A stretch of DNA of 64,000 bases from Chitinophaga sp. Ak27 (GTDB lineage Bacteria > Bacteroidota > Bacteroidia > Chitinophagales > Chitinophagaceae). The translations under genes were made by a program, and so were the position numbers. The notes beneath the pieces are model-generated. The model was not told the origin of the DNA. It saw only the letters and a list, made by a program, of their open reading frames with translations, and made no database searches. Location of the stretch: NCBI RefSeq assembly GCF_012726295.1, contig NZ_JABAOB010000001.1, positions 434,001 to 498,000 on the forward strand. Direction: 5' to 3'. Positions 1 to 9,481 of the stretch are shown piece after piece. Position 1 is the first letter of the stretch. The number at the start of each line of letters is the position of its first letter.

Positions 1-1178
1 TAGACTTCTTTAATGGCCAACATCCTGGGATAGTTGGATAGGATTTCAAATCCATCCTTTGTGATTAGTATATTATCTTCAATCCTGGCTCCACAGCCGA
101 TTGCTTCACCATAAATTCCGGGTTCAACCGTTAACAGCATCCCTTCTCTCAGCACGCCTGCTGATCCGGGCGAAAGCGATGGACCAATATCGTGATACCT
201 GAAACCCACATGATGGCCCAGTGCATGATTAAAACAGGCGCCTAATCCTGCATCTTCGATATGCTGCCGTGCAGCAGCATCAATATCGGCCATCAACACA
301 CCGGGTTTCATCATCGCTATCGCTTTCTGTTGCGCTTCAAGTACGGTATTGAAAATCTTGTTTTGTTGTTCGGATATTTCGCTTGTTTGACCAGTACGTG
401 TAATATCTGCCCAATACCCGTTTACGCAAATCGCCATTTCCAGCATGACCATTTCCCCCTGTTGTAACTTTTTCCCGGTCGATCGGTTATACTTTCCGCC
501 TGCTATCGCATTTCTTCCAGATAAAATCATGGGCCAGGCCTTTGAAAAATGTATCCCCTCACTACCGGTCATGCTCTGCACAGCGTATTCAATCAAACCG
601 GCCAGCGCTGCTTCAGAAATACCCGGCCTTAAATTCTCATAAAATGTTTCGACCGCAATCGCAGCAATCTTATGTGTACGACGGAGACATTGAACGTCTG
701 CTTCAGTTTTGTATGCGTAAAGATCAAGAAGCGCCTGCGTTGCATCATTAAACCCACCTGCTGTCAAAGCAGAAAGTCTGTCGATCAGGTCAGCAGGCAA
801 AGGAGGCTGCTCCCCCGACATCATACAAGGCGCCGTTCCTCCAATATTTTTTATAAATGAAACTGGAAGACGTTGAACATTTTTTTTGACCAGCATTGCT
901 TTTATCATGTTGATTAAAATCTCCCAGGGATCTGCGCAGTCCATTAGCCCCCAGGGATATTTTTCTACCTTCATGTCCTTTGGTAAAATATCTTCCGGCT
1001 CCAGCTCAGGTACGAATAGTACCGGCGCGTCATCTTCCGTATACACCAAAAACGAGAGCCCCCATAAAGGAAAATAGCCGCAGGTGATCACCAGCTCGTC
1101 CGGTCGCCAGAAAACCAGTGCGCCCAGATCGTGCTGACGGATAATATTTTTAAGCATTTGCTCCCGCTGTAAATTCAT
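1..1178 (-). CDS. M24-family metallopeptidase (Xaa-Pro aminopeptidase-like), cut at the window edge
   Basis: The reading frame opens with ATG at 1178 and runs without a stop to the window edge, about 392 residues. The last partial codon is TA-, so the gene probably ends within one base of the edge. The pita-bread fold region carries the metal-site motifs: ADITRTG (D258), GHHVG (H322), VEPG (E352) and RIED (E367). The position that is normally the first Asp ligand is Glu (E247 in MLEMA), as in some non-classical M24 proteins. The family cleaves N-terminal residues before proline; a non-peptidase M24 activity is possible given E247. It follows the sugar porter by 7 nt and looks like the last gene of that operon. 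Confidence 0.85.
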   Translation of the reverse strand, partial: MNLQREQMLKNIIRQHDLGALVFWRPDELVITCGYFPLWGLSFLVYTEDDAPVLFVPELEPEDILPKDMKVEKYPWGLMDCADPWEILINMIKAMLVKKNVQRLPVSFIKNIGGTAPCMMSGEQPPLPADLIDRLSALTAGGFNDATQALLDLYAYKTEADVQCLRRTHKIAAIAVETFYENLRPGISEAALAGLIEYAVQSMTGSEGIHFSKAWPMILSGRNAIAGGKYNRSTGKKLQQGEMVMLEMAICVNGYWADITRTGQTSEISEQQNKIFNTVLEAQQKAIAMMKPGVLMADIDAAARQHIEDAGLGACFNHALGHHVGFRYHDIGPSLSPGSAGVLREGMLLTVEPGIYGEAIGCGARIEDNILITKDGFEILSNYPRMLAIKEV

Positions 1179-1185
1179 AGCGTTT

Positions 1186-2568
1186 TTACTTTTTCCAGAA
1201 ATGTTCAATTGCTTCCAATGATTTGCCTTTTGTTTCCGGAACAAGCTTCCTGACAAAATAAGCTGCTGGCAACATCACGAATGCATATAATAAAAAAACG
1301 TACCCTATTCCAATCGTTTCACGCAAAATTGGATACGTCTGTGTTACAAATGTAGAGCCCAGGAATAACGAAAGTGTGGCTACCGACATAGCCCTCCCTC
1401 TTATTTTTGTGGGGTAAATTTCGGAGATCACCACCCACACCCCGGGTCCCAGTGTGGAAGCAAATACAGCTATATAGTAGATAAATGAACCCAGTAAAAA
1501 GTGGCCGGTAGTATTTCCCTTAATGAACGCGATACCGATCAGGAACAACGCAAGGCCAAGGCCGGCAAACCCCCAGATCAATACCGGCTTTCTTCCCCAT
1601 TTATCAATTTTCCAAATCGCCACAAACGTAAATATCATATTAAAGAAACCTATAACTGTAGCGCTTCCCATGGCTGATCCGGCTTGTCCACCAGCTTGTT
1701 CAAAAATTGCGGGAGCGTAATACATGACCGTCGTAATGCCGGAGAGCTGGCTTAAAAAGGGCAGGGATATTCCAATAATGAGGGCCAGGCGGATTCCCGG
1801 GGCCAGCAACTGCCCGAAGCTTCCCGACTCTTCAGCGATACTCATTTCAATGACATTTAACTCCGCTGTTGCCATTTCCTTGCCATTAATACGTTCAAGC
1901 ACTCTTTCCGCTTCCGTTACATGGCCTTCCTTCACCAACCATCTGGGGCTTTCCGGCACAAAAAGCAGGAAGATGAAAAAGAATAACGCCGGAATCATAT
2001 TGGAGCCAAGCATACCACGCCAAACTTCGGAGACCAGGTAATAATGCAGGAGGCCTGTTGAGCTACCGGTAATGTGATGATCAGCATATTGTAAAAGAAA
2101 CGCGTTGGAAAGATAAGAACATAAAATACCCAACGTGATGGCCAGTTGATAAAATGAAACCAACCTTCCTCTTAGCGCGGCAGGCGACAATTCGGAAATA
2201 AACATGGGAGCTACCATGGCCGCAAAACCAACACCTACTCCCCCGATAATCCGCGCGGCAACAAGAACAGATGGCGTTTGTGCGATGGCACACCCAATAG
2301 CGGATATTATAAATAAAATAGCAGATAACAGTAATATTTTTCTACGGCCATATTTATCGGATAAATAGCCGGCAATGGCGGCCCCGATTACGCAACCCAG
2401 CAGCGCGGAGCTCATGAGCCAGCCCTCCATGGCAGGAGATAAATGAAATTGGGCCCTTAGAAAATTTATAGCTCCTGATATTACCGCCGTATCGAAGCCA
2501 AATAAAAAGCCGCCAAAACCGGCCGTAAAGCAAATTAATATCACGTACGCATTTCCATGCAATTTCAT
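1186..2568 (-). CDS. MFS sugar porter (sugar:H+ symporter family)
   Basis: This 460-residue, 12-helix inner-membrane transporter belongs to the sugar porter branch of the major facilitator superfamily. Visible signatures are GFLFGFDTAVISGA in helix 1, the GRRK loop after helix 2, PESPRWL before the central loop, KWGRKP between helices 8 and 9, and PETKGKSLE at the C terminus. Length fits XylE-like proteins. It lies 34 nt downstream of the GH76-like gene and 7 nt upstream of the M24 peptidase, so it probably brings the monosaccharide released by the mannosidases into the cytoplasm. The exact sugar (mannose, xylose, glucose or other) cannot be read from the sequence. Confidence 0.93.
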   Translation of the reverse strand: MKLHGNAYVILICFTAGFGGFLFGFDTAVISGAINFLRAQFHLSPAMEGWLMSSALLGCVIGAAIAGYLSDKYGRRKILLLSAILFIISAIGCAIAQTPSVLVAARIIGGVGVGFAAMVAPMFISELSPAALRGRLVSFYQLAITLGILCSYLSNAFLLQYADHHITGSSTGLLHYYLVSEVWRGMLGSNMIPALFFFIFLLFVPESPRWLVKEGHVTEAERVLERINGKEMATAELNVIEMSIAEESGSFGQLLAPGIRLALIIGISLPFLSQLSGITTVMYYAPAIFEQAGGQAGSAMGSATVIGFFNMIFTFVAIWKIDKWGRKPVLIWGFAGLGLALFLIGIAFIKGNTTGHFLLGSFIYYIAVFASTLGPGVWVVISEIYPTKIRGRAMSVATLSLFLGSTFVTQTYPILRETIGIGYVFLLYAFVMLPAAYFVRKLVPETKGKSLEAIEHFWKK

Positions 2569-2602
2569 ATAGCCACTTTATTCGTTATAAATATTGGTTG
2601 AT

Positions 2603-3979
2603 CTACATAAGCCTGATCGTTGCACCTAGTGCATCAAGTCCTATCGATTGACAAACACCGATCCTTTGCTGTAGGTTCGATTTTGCTATATCCCATTTTA
2701 AGATGTCATCTGCGAGGCCCCACTGCTTCCGGAATTGCTGAATGTACAATTTATCATTTTCAACACTGGTATATTCAGGCTGAAACTGGTTATTGGAGGT
2801 ATCACGAGTTTGCCATATGGCGTTTGCAGTTGCTTTAATATTATTGCTGAAATCAACTCCGGTAACGCTTCTATCAAGTATTCCCAGGTAACGCATCATG
2901 ATCCCGCGGCCGGCTAGATAATCGCTGCCAAACTCGGGACCCATATTTGCCAGGAGGGGTGCTTCACGAATGATATGATCCTTATCACTCACCAGTGTAG
3001 TTTTTACTCCTTTGCTTATTAATGAAATATAGTGACGTACCTTCCCTGTAAAGACATTGATATCGAAGTTCACCTCCTTTTTATGCGCTGATATCCATGT
3101 GGCGAGATTCTCTTTAATTGCCAGCATATCGGAAAGTGCAGCCAGTAACATCCCCTGGTCACCTGTCCACACCCACCCTTTGTGCCAGGTTGGATGCGTA
3201 ATTTCCGTATAACCCGATCCTTCAAAAAAAGCTGTTGGCCGTTCTTGCACCAATGCGCCTCCGGATGCGGTTTTCTTTAGGTATTCATACTTATTCAGTT
3301 GAAACCAGCTGTCAAACCACGTCCATTGGTTGTACGCCATGTCAAGGTATTTTTCATTGTCACTGATGTTCTCTGCCAGCGTTAAACGATAAATGCGGGT
3401 AGACAACAGGAAGAACAAAACATTGGTGACGGTATTCTTCGCACCTTTGTGATTGCCCCTTGCGTCTCCATTTGTAAAACCATGTGGAACCGGGTTAGCC
3501 GACGATAAAGCGTCATAGGCATGATCTTTTGCCTGCTTCCAACAGAAATCGGTGGAGAGTTGCAGGTATTTATCTGCTAATTCTTTATTACCTGTGCGCA
3601 ATAAATGCCGTCTTGCATTAAGCCCCATCAGGCCCCACCAGCCAAAATCATCTGTCCACATGCCGCTGGGGTCAATGCTTTTGAAATAGGTAAAATCTCT
3701 TTCCAGCATCGCATTTACCTTTTGCTGTATGGATTTTACGTCCTTATCATCCATCCATCGCTGATACAGCGCATCAGCAAAATTCAGGCATGCATCAAAA
3801 GTGTTACCTCTTCTCCAGAAATCATTAAACTCCCAAACTTCCTCAAACCTGTTAAAAGCGGCGATACATTTCGTTTTAAGATCAGCGTCCTTATCGAAAT
3901 CAATATTGGCAAAAGATTTCATCAAGGGAAATAACAGGACATAACCTCCCGCCGTTTTTACAAAATTCCGTCTTTTCAT
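2603..3979 (-). CDS. Exported GH76-like glycoside hydrolase (putative alpha-mannanase)
   Basis: This 458-residue protein starts with a twin-arginine-like export signal (KRRNFVKTAGG followed by a hydrophobic stretch), so it is probably periplasmic or surface-exposed. The body resembles an (alpha/alpha)6 barrel: FWRRGNTFDACLNFADAL, then MWTDDFGWWGLMGLNA with two consecutive Asp residues (D110, D111), and WVWTGDQGMLLAAL. GH76 endo-alpha-1,6-mannanases use a paired Asp in a DD-x-x-WW setting, so a GH76-like assignment fits. The neighbouring GH38 gene supports a mannan substrate. Overall identity to characterised GH76 enzymes was not measured, and another six-hairpin glycosidase is possible. It is the first gene of the operon with the sugar porter and M24 peptidase, divergent from the AraC gene. 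Confidence 0.65.
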   Translation of the reverse strand: MKRRNFVKTAGGYVLLFPLMKSFANIDFDKDADLKTKCIAAFNRFEEVWEFNDFWRRGNTFDACLNFADALYQRWMDDKDVKSIQQKVNAMLERDFTYFKSIDPSGMWTDDFGWWGLMGLNARRHLLRTGNKELADKYLQLSTDFCWKQAKDHAYDALSSANPVPHGFTNGDARGNHKGAKNTVTNVLFFLLSTRIYRLTLAENISDNEKYLDMAYNQWTWFDSWFQLNKYEYLKKTASGGALVQERPTAFFEGSGYTEITHPTWHKGWVWTGDQGMLLAALSDMLAIKENLATWISAHKKEVNFDINVFTGKVRHYISLISKGVKTTLVSDKDHIIREAPLLANMGPEFGSDYLAGRGIMMRYLGILDRSVTGVDFSNNIKATANAIWQTRDTSNNQFQPEYTSVENDKLYIQQFRKQWGLADDILKWDIAKSNLQQRIGVCQSIGLDALGATIRLM

Positions 3980-4262
3980 GGGCGATTTCAGTGTGAGGTC
4001 AAAACTAATTTCAATCAGGTACTATTCCTACAAGTCTATAAATCGTTACTTAAACTATTTTAATCGATTCTTATCTAAATATACAAATATGATTAATGTA
4101 GATAAAAAGACCGGGACGCATATATCGGGGAAATGAAAAAGCGCCCGCATTTGGTAAAACTCTATTAAGCGTTATTACAACTTTTTTAATCAAAAACTAT
4201 CTGCTTAGTAATAAAATTAGTAAAATTCTTCTACAAATACTAACTTTAGCTATACAAAATGA

Positions 4263-5162
4263 ATGGCGATGAAGGCAAATTTTTTTGAAGTAGGAGCCCT
4301 GAATATGCAGGCTATTTTTGTAAAAAAAGTCAACAAGAGTAATTTCAACTCTCTTTTTCATTTTCATGAAGTATGCGAATTAAATTATATCGTTGAAGGT
4401 ACCGGGAAATGTATTGTTGGCGATTGCATCAGGAATTATTCAGCCGGAGACCTCGTTTTACTAGGCCCTAATCTTCCTCATATCTGGTATGGAGACCCTT
4501 CCGAATGCGACTCAGGTGGCAGCCAGACCGGGAAGGCAATTGTTGTTTATTTTCCTGCAAACTATTTAAAGATTTTGGGCCTTGAAGAACCTTTTATACA
4601 GAAGGTGGACAGCCTCATCGAAAAATCAAAAGCGGGTGTCCATTTTCCTTTAAAAACAAGGCAAAAAGTTACCGCCTTACTAAATGAGATCGTGAATGCT
4701 ACCGGCCTCACGAAAATAATCCTGTTCCTGGAAATAATGAATGTCCTGATAAATACAAAAAGGTACGAACAGTTATCTTCCCTCGCCTTCAGGTTTTCGT
4801 TAAATGAAAAGGATACGGAAAGAATGAATAATGTTTACCGGTACACTTTGGAGAATTTCAGAGATCCAATTGACTTATCCACCATTGCAAAAATAGCCAA
4901 CATGACGCCGCCTGCCTTCTGCGGTTTTTTCAAGAAACGAACCGGGAAATCTTTTACCGGGTTTCTAAATGAATTACGCATAGGGCATGCCTGCAAATTA
5001 TTGGGTGACCTGGATTTAACCATAGCAGACATCTGCTATAACTCAGGATACCGGAACTTCACCCATTTCAATGATTTCTTTAAAAAAATAACCGCAAAAA
5101 CCCCTTCTGAATACAGGAAAGAATTGATGTCTATTGAGCAAACAGCACAGGCTCTTACATAA
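4263..5162 (+). CDS. AraC-family transcriptional regulator
   Basis: The 299-residue protein has an N-terminal cupin-like sensing domain (SLFHFHEVCELNYIVEG, residues about 30-110) and a C-terminal pair of helix-turn-helix motifs (residues about 195-290, with the usual second HTH segment IADICYNSGYRNFTHFNDFF and a K-x-x-A-x-TPSEYR ending). The ATG at 4263 gives the best frame; an in-frame ATG at 4269 is also possible. It is transcribed divergently from the GH76-like operon and convergently with the GH38 gene, so it is the obvious candidate regulator of this mannan locus, responding to a released sugar. That regulatory role is inferred from position only. Confidence 0.9.
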   Translation: MAMKANFFEVGALNMQAIFVKKVNKSNFNSLFHFHEVCELNYIVEGTGKCIVGDCIRNYSAGDLVLLGPNLPHIWYGDPSECDSGGSQTGKAIVVYFPANYLKILGLEEPFIQKVDSLIEKSKAGVHFPLKTRQKVTALLNEIVNATGLTKIILFLEIMNVLINTKRYEQLSSLAFRFSLNEKDTERMNNVYRYTLENFRDPIDLSTIAKIANMTPPAFCGFFKKRTGKSFTGFLNELRIGHACKLLGDLDLTIADICYNSGYRNFTHFNDFFKKITAKTPSEYRKELMSIEQTAQALT

Positions 5163-5171
5163 AGAGCCTGT
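5147..5171. terminator. Hairpin between the convergent AraC and GH38 genes
   Basis: ACAGGCTCTT and AAGAGCCTGT form a perfect 10-bp stem with a 5-nt loop. It overlaps the AraC stop codon and sits in the only space between the two converging genes. There is no long T-tract on either side, so termination efficiency is uncertain. Confidence 0.55.
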
Positions 5172-5208
5172 ACTGATTAATCGATGGGTATGACCTTCTG
5201 CTGAATGT

Positions 5209-7905
5209 TTATCGTATCCGTATCGTTTCTATGGAATAAGGCGGCACCGTTAACATAATACCAGCCGCTGTCTTTTTCATAGGCTGATCTTCTTCTTCGA
5301 TAATATTCGTCCTGGTAACACCATTAATGGCCCCGAACCAATCGATCTTTGCATCCGTCTTCTTTCCTTGCATATCTACCAACCGCATAACGATGTTGTT
5401 TTCATCTTCTGATTTTTTGATCGTTGTAATAAGTACATTATCGGCATTCGTGCTGGCGAAACTATAACTCGATGGGAGACCGTTGCGTGCCTGTGGTATA
5501 TCTACCACCAGGGCCCGTAAAGGCTGGTTTTGCTGCTTTCCGGTGTTGGCGGTGGTTTTCCAATCTCCTGGCGAAGAAGTCAGGCTAAACTCGAAATGAT
5601 GGTTGCCTGGCTGGAGATAATAGTTGCCTTCCCCATGACAGCTTTTCCGGCTGGCCAATAAAATAGGCTGCAAAACAGTTTGCCTGCTATTGGCGTCGGT
5701 AGCATCCACCCAGTCGAATACGGCTACGGAGCTACTGACGGTCACCGAAACATTGTCTTTGCTGGCGTTAAACCAATCCTGCACTTCCCTGGGATGCACC
5801 TTGCTGCATGCGGTGGAATAGTCTTGTACACCGTACGAAAAGCCCGCCGCACTCTTTATCTCATCTTTACCCACTTCTACCACTCCCATGGGCACTTCAT
5901 AAGCAACCCTGGAATCCGTTTGATTCAGCGGAAAGGCCATCCTGTATTCCCGGTAACGTTCCCCTGAAAACCCAAGCATATCGGCCTTGAAATCTACCTG
6001 TTTCAGCGATTCATATAAAGTAACAGTTTCCCTTATCGTAGCAAATTGGGTTTGCTGCACCAGCTCCCAGGTTTTGCGGACAGGTCCGAACTCAGTACAA
6101 TTCCATGTAGGTGCATATTGGCTTACCTTTTCGAATCCCTGCATTGTCACCGGTTGTACATCCGTGAATTCGCCAGCGCCATTGCCTACTGATTGCAACT
6201 GAAAGATTTCGCCTCCCAACAGCTTATCTGTCTTCAGCAGTTCAGTATGCAGTTCCTTATCAAAGATGCTTTTCACTCCTCCCGGTCCCAACTCGATTTT
6301 ATAGAACTTGTTTTCGTACACCGGTGCTGCTGCCTGTGCTGTTATAGGCGACGGCTGTGTAGGCGCTACAGGCACTCCTCTATTGAAGCCTGCTACATAA
6401 GGCTGCAGGGTATAGGTCTTATAACCCAGGGAAGGCACCTTCTCTGCCACAAAACAAAGGGTGATCGTCTCATCGGAACCACCGGCCGGGCGGCTTTCTA
6501 TGCGCTGACTGGGCACCTCTTTACCAGAAGCGGCATCGACGATTTTATAGGACAATGTATCCTGCCCATAAACTTTAATGCTGACTTCCACCTTATCCGT
6601 CCGTTCTTTGGACAAGGGATTGAATACAACCAGCGACCTGCCTTTTTTATCGAAACCGATCTGCTGGATGATATCCTTCAGGCTATGTTGCAGCACTTTA
6701 TCGGAAATACTGCAAGCTTCTTCAAACTTTGTCCTGAATGTGAGATCCGTCATATCCCCATGCTTACCGCCCCAGCCATGATCGGCATAGATGGCTTTTT
6801 CCCAGGCGGTGGTTAACTCCGATTGGGGATAATGGGAAAAGTCTTTTTGAAGGGTGGCATCCACCGCTGAAAAGATCTCAGCGGCAACGAGTGTCCGGTT
6901 GGCTTTGCGTGATGCTGTTAGCGCCCGCTCATGCGTTGGACCATGTATATACAGCCAAACGTTGGGGCGTTCGCCTCTCAACGTTTCGTAGGTGGCGCGG
7001 GGTGCATCCAGTTTTTTGAATACATCCGCTGCAATCGCATATTTAAGGGAAGGCAAGCCCTGGGTTCCGGCTTTTTGGTTCCAGCCCTGGAAGAGCGCGC
7101 GATAATCATTGGGCTTATTCCAGTCTGCATCGATCAGGATTGGCAGCGCCGGCCGGAATTTGTTAGCACCGTAGTAAACACTCCAGGCCTTGATATAATC
7201 CAGCACCATTCGTTCTCTCGCCGTATCACTTTTGGTTGCCCGGAAATTGTAACTCGATGCATCATAATGCCCGGGAGTGAACATCAGCACATTACTGCCA
7301 TCAGGGCTATACCAGCGATAAATACCCGCCTCATGCCGGGAAATGTAAAGATATTTTATGCCCGCCTTTGATAATATCTGGGACATCTGCAATGCCTTAC
7401 CAGGTACATCTTCGTTCCAGTCGGTGAGAAAATCGCAGCCGGGCAGGATCTTTTTCAACCATTTTTTCCCCAGGTAAGTTTGCCGAATAAGCGCTTCTCC
7501 GTCGTACATCGATTCATAGGGCATATTATAGGTTGCTCCCCATTCCAGCCTGCCTTCTTTGGTATATTTCAGGATGTCGTCATACCGGTCCGGGTGACGG
7601 GCCAGGTATTCACGCAGGCTCAAAGCATCTTCCACGCTGAAACAATAATCAGGATTGCTTTTCATCAATGCCAGCGCCGGTGTGATCATATTTTCGTCCC
7701 TCCATACCTCGCAGGCGCCGATGGAATCCATCCAGGCGATGTCCTGGTGACTTGAATTGATAAAATTGACAGTGCCGTTTTTAAAATAAGCAGTGCTGGT
7801 ATTTTTCGAGCCATGCGGCCGGTAATTAGTCTGCGCATACAGAAAACCGCTGTGGCACGAAAAGACCAGCACCAGGAATAAAAAGTTTCTTTTGAAAAAT
7901 GACAT
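5209..7905 (-). CDS. GH38 alpha-mannosidase, exported
   Basis: The protein has 898 residues. An N-terminal signal peptide (FLFLVLVFSCHSGFLYA-Q) directs it to the periplasm. The GH38 catalytic domain begins at about residue 45: the zinc-binding HxD pair is in NSSHQDIAWM (H53, D55), the probable nucleophile Asp is in DWNEDVPG (near D166), and a later zinc His lies in ADHGWGGKHGD. The C-terminal half is the usual all-beta region of the family. Length is typical. GH38 enzymes remove terminal alpha-linked mannose. It sits 32 nt downstream of the SusD gene, so it most likely trims alpha-mannan oligosaccharides imported by the SusCD pair. Confidence 0.93.
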   Translation of the reverse strand: MSFFKRNFLFLVLVFSCHSGFLYAQTNYRPHGSKNTSTAYFKNGTVNFINSSHQDIAWMDSIGACEVWRDENMITPALALMKSNPDYCFSVEDALSLREYLARHPDRYDDILKYTKEGRLEWGATYNMPYESMYDGEALIRQTYLGKKWLKKILPGCDFLTDWNEDVPGKALQMSQILSKAGIKYLYISRHEAGIYRWYSPDGSNVLMFTPGHYDASSYNFRATKSDTARERMVLDYIKAWSVYYGANKFRPALPILIDADWNKPNDYRALFQGWNQKAGTQGLPSLKYAIAADVFKKLDAPRATYETLRGERPNVWLYIHGPTHERALTASRKANRTLVAAEIFSAVDATLQKDFSHYPQSELTTAWEKAIYADHGWGGKHGDMTDLTFRTKFEEACSISDKVLQHSLKDIIQQIGFDKKGRSLVVFNPLSKERTDKVEVSIKVYGQDTLSYKIVDAASGKEVPSQRIESRPAGGSDETITLCFVAEKVPSLGYKTYTLQPYVAGFNRGVPVAPTQPSPITAQAAAPVYENKFYKIELGPGGVKSIFDKELHTELLKTDKLLGGEIFQLQSVGNGAGEFTDVQPVTMQGFEKVSQYAPTWNCTEFGPVRKTWELVQQTQFATIRETVTLYESLKQVDFKADMLGFSGERYREYRMAFPLNQTDSRVAYEVPMGVVEVGKDEIKSAAGFSYGVQDYSTACSKVHPREVQDWFNASKDNVSVTVSSSVAVFDWVDATDANSRQTVLQPILLASRKSCHGEGNYYLQPGNHHFEFSLTSSPGDWKTTANTGKQQNQPLRALVVDIPQARNGLPSSYSFASTNADNVLITTIKKSEDENNIVMRLVDMQGKKTDAKIDWFGAINGVTRTNIIEEEDQPMKKTAAGIMLTVPPYSIETIRIR

Positions 7906-7937
7906 GAAAATGAATTTATAAAAAACTACCTATAGAC

Positions 7938-9461
7938 TTAATACCCGGGATTATTCGGCGCCAACTTCGGGTTGACATCCATCTCCGACTGGGGAATAGG
8001 GAACAACAGGTGTTTGGTCTGTAAGGTCCGTGTTCCGCCACTACCAGGAAAACTATATCCTACCATTGGTACAAATTGATCGTTCTTTGTATCATACACC
8101 ATCCGGGTGCGCACCATATCGAACCAGGTTTGGTTCTCAAAACATAACTCATGATTACGCTCTCTCCAAACGGCTGTCCTGAACTGGTCGTGTGTAAGCC
8201 CCGACAGCGGCGCCAGACCAGCACGGGTCCGGATGGCATTCAGGTAGGTATAGGCATCCGTACCGGGCGTTCCGTCAGCCTCATTCTGAGCTTCCGCATA
8301 CAGCAAATAAATATCGGAAAGCCGGATAACAGGAAAACATTTGCCAGACGGGAGCCCGGTTTGCTGAACAATGTCGTCAAAATATTTAAAGATATGCTGC
8401 CCATTCGTGAACACAACATTCGCTCCTGTTGCAAAGTTAGGATAACGCGAATAGAAGAACTGTTTCTCCTCTGCCCTTTTATCTCCCGGCGCATACGACT
8501 TATAAAAGGTAGTATCTGGCAATAGTGCGCCTATCTCCGTTTGTCCGTTCGAAATGTAGCTGAAAGTGGGTAATGTAAAGGAGAACATAGGATTGGAGGC
8601 TATAGATGAGGCAAACTGCACCATGAAGATATTCTCCATCCTATTGTCGTTGGCCGGATCGCGGAATTGATCATAGTTCTGGTACAGTGTATATTTATTG
8701 GATGTAATCACTTCCAGCGCTTTCTGTTTGGCCAATGCATATTTATCTGCTTGTTGCAAAGGATAGCCCGCCATCGTTTCATACACCTTTGCTAGCAGTG
8801 ATTTTACCGCACCGATAGATACTCTTCCGGTATTGTCAACAAAAGGAAGACCACTTTTTTCAGCTGCAAGCAGATCTGGAATAATTTCTTTTTCATAAAT
8901 ATCCTTGGTGGCCGCTCTGCTCACCTGGAGGTTGTCTGCTGTAACAGTGGGCTCTGTAACGAGTGGTACATCCCCAAAAATCCTTGTGAGGTTGAAATAG
9001 AACCAGGCCCTTAAAAATTGTGCCTGCCCCAGTAATTGCGCCTTTTGCGCATCTGGTACAATAGCAGAAGACATGAGCGGAATATTCTTTATCGCCAGGT
9101 TGGCCGCGTCGATACCTTTATAGGAGCTTCGCCACCACGTCGAGAAATACAGGTCGGTCGGAGTCATGGTCAGGTTCAGCAGATTGGCATTGTTGTTAGA
9201 CTGGTTCGTCTCGGTCCTCGCCTGGCCCGTTGGCATTTCCAGCATGAACATGGCATCTTCGCTGAATAGCCCTACGCTGCCATAAAAATTTCTTGTGAAG
9301 GCATAGATACCATTAACCGCATTCTGCGCCTGTACGAGGCTGGTATAATAGTTATCCGGCGTATAAAAGCTTTTAGGATCTTCCTGCAGGAACTTCTTAC
9401 AGGAGGAGGTCATCGAAAGAGAGATGAGCAATATGCCGTGAAATATCTTTATTCTTCTCAT
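7938..9461 (-). CDS. SusD/RagB-family outer-membrane glycan-binding lipoprotein
   Basis: This is a 507-residue lipoprotein. Its signal peptide ends in the lipobox TSSC (Cys21), followed by KKFLQEDP, the standard start of mature SusD proteins. The N-terminal TPR-like part includes RAWFYFNLTRIFGDVPLV, and the C-terminal part includes FPVIRLSDIYLLYAEAQNE and the closing LFPIPQSEMDVNPKLAPNNPGY, all typical of the family. SusD proteins form the lid of the SusC channel at the cell surface and bind the polysaccharide. The gene follows SusC after 20 nt, as expected for an obligate pair. Confidence 0.97.
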   Translation of the reverse strand: MRRIKIFHGILLISLSMTSSCKKFLQEDPKSFYTPDNYYTSLVQAQNAVNGIYAFTRNFYGSVGLFSEDAMFMLEMPTGQARTETNQSNNNANLLNLTMTPTDLYFSTWWRSSYKGIDAANLAIKNIPLMSSAIVPDAQKAQLLGQAQFLRAWFYFNLTRIFGDVPLVTEPTVTADNLQVSRAATKDIYEKEIIPDLLAAEKSGLPFVDNTGRVSIGAVKSLLAKVYETMAGYPLQQADKYALAKQKALEVITSNKYTLYQNYDQFRDPANDNRMENIFMVQFASSIASNPMFSFTLPTFSYISNGQTEIGALLPDTTFYKSYAPGDKRAEEKQFFYSRYPNFATGANVVFTNGQHIFKYFDDIVQQTGLPSGKCFPVIRLSDIYLLYAEAQNEADGTPGTDAYTYLNAIRTRAGLAPLSGLTHDQFRTAVWRERNHELCFENQTWFDMVRTRMVYDTKNDQFVPMVGYSFPGSGGTRTLQTKHLLFPIPQSEMDVNPKLAPNNPGY

Positions 9462-9481
9462 AAAAGAAAATGGATTAATAG

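Noticed and set aside
6193..6816. 207-codon + strand frame inside the GH38 gene
   Set aside because: It is a shadow of the strongly supported GH38 coding region on the other strand.
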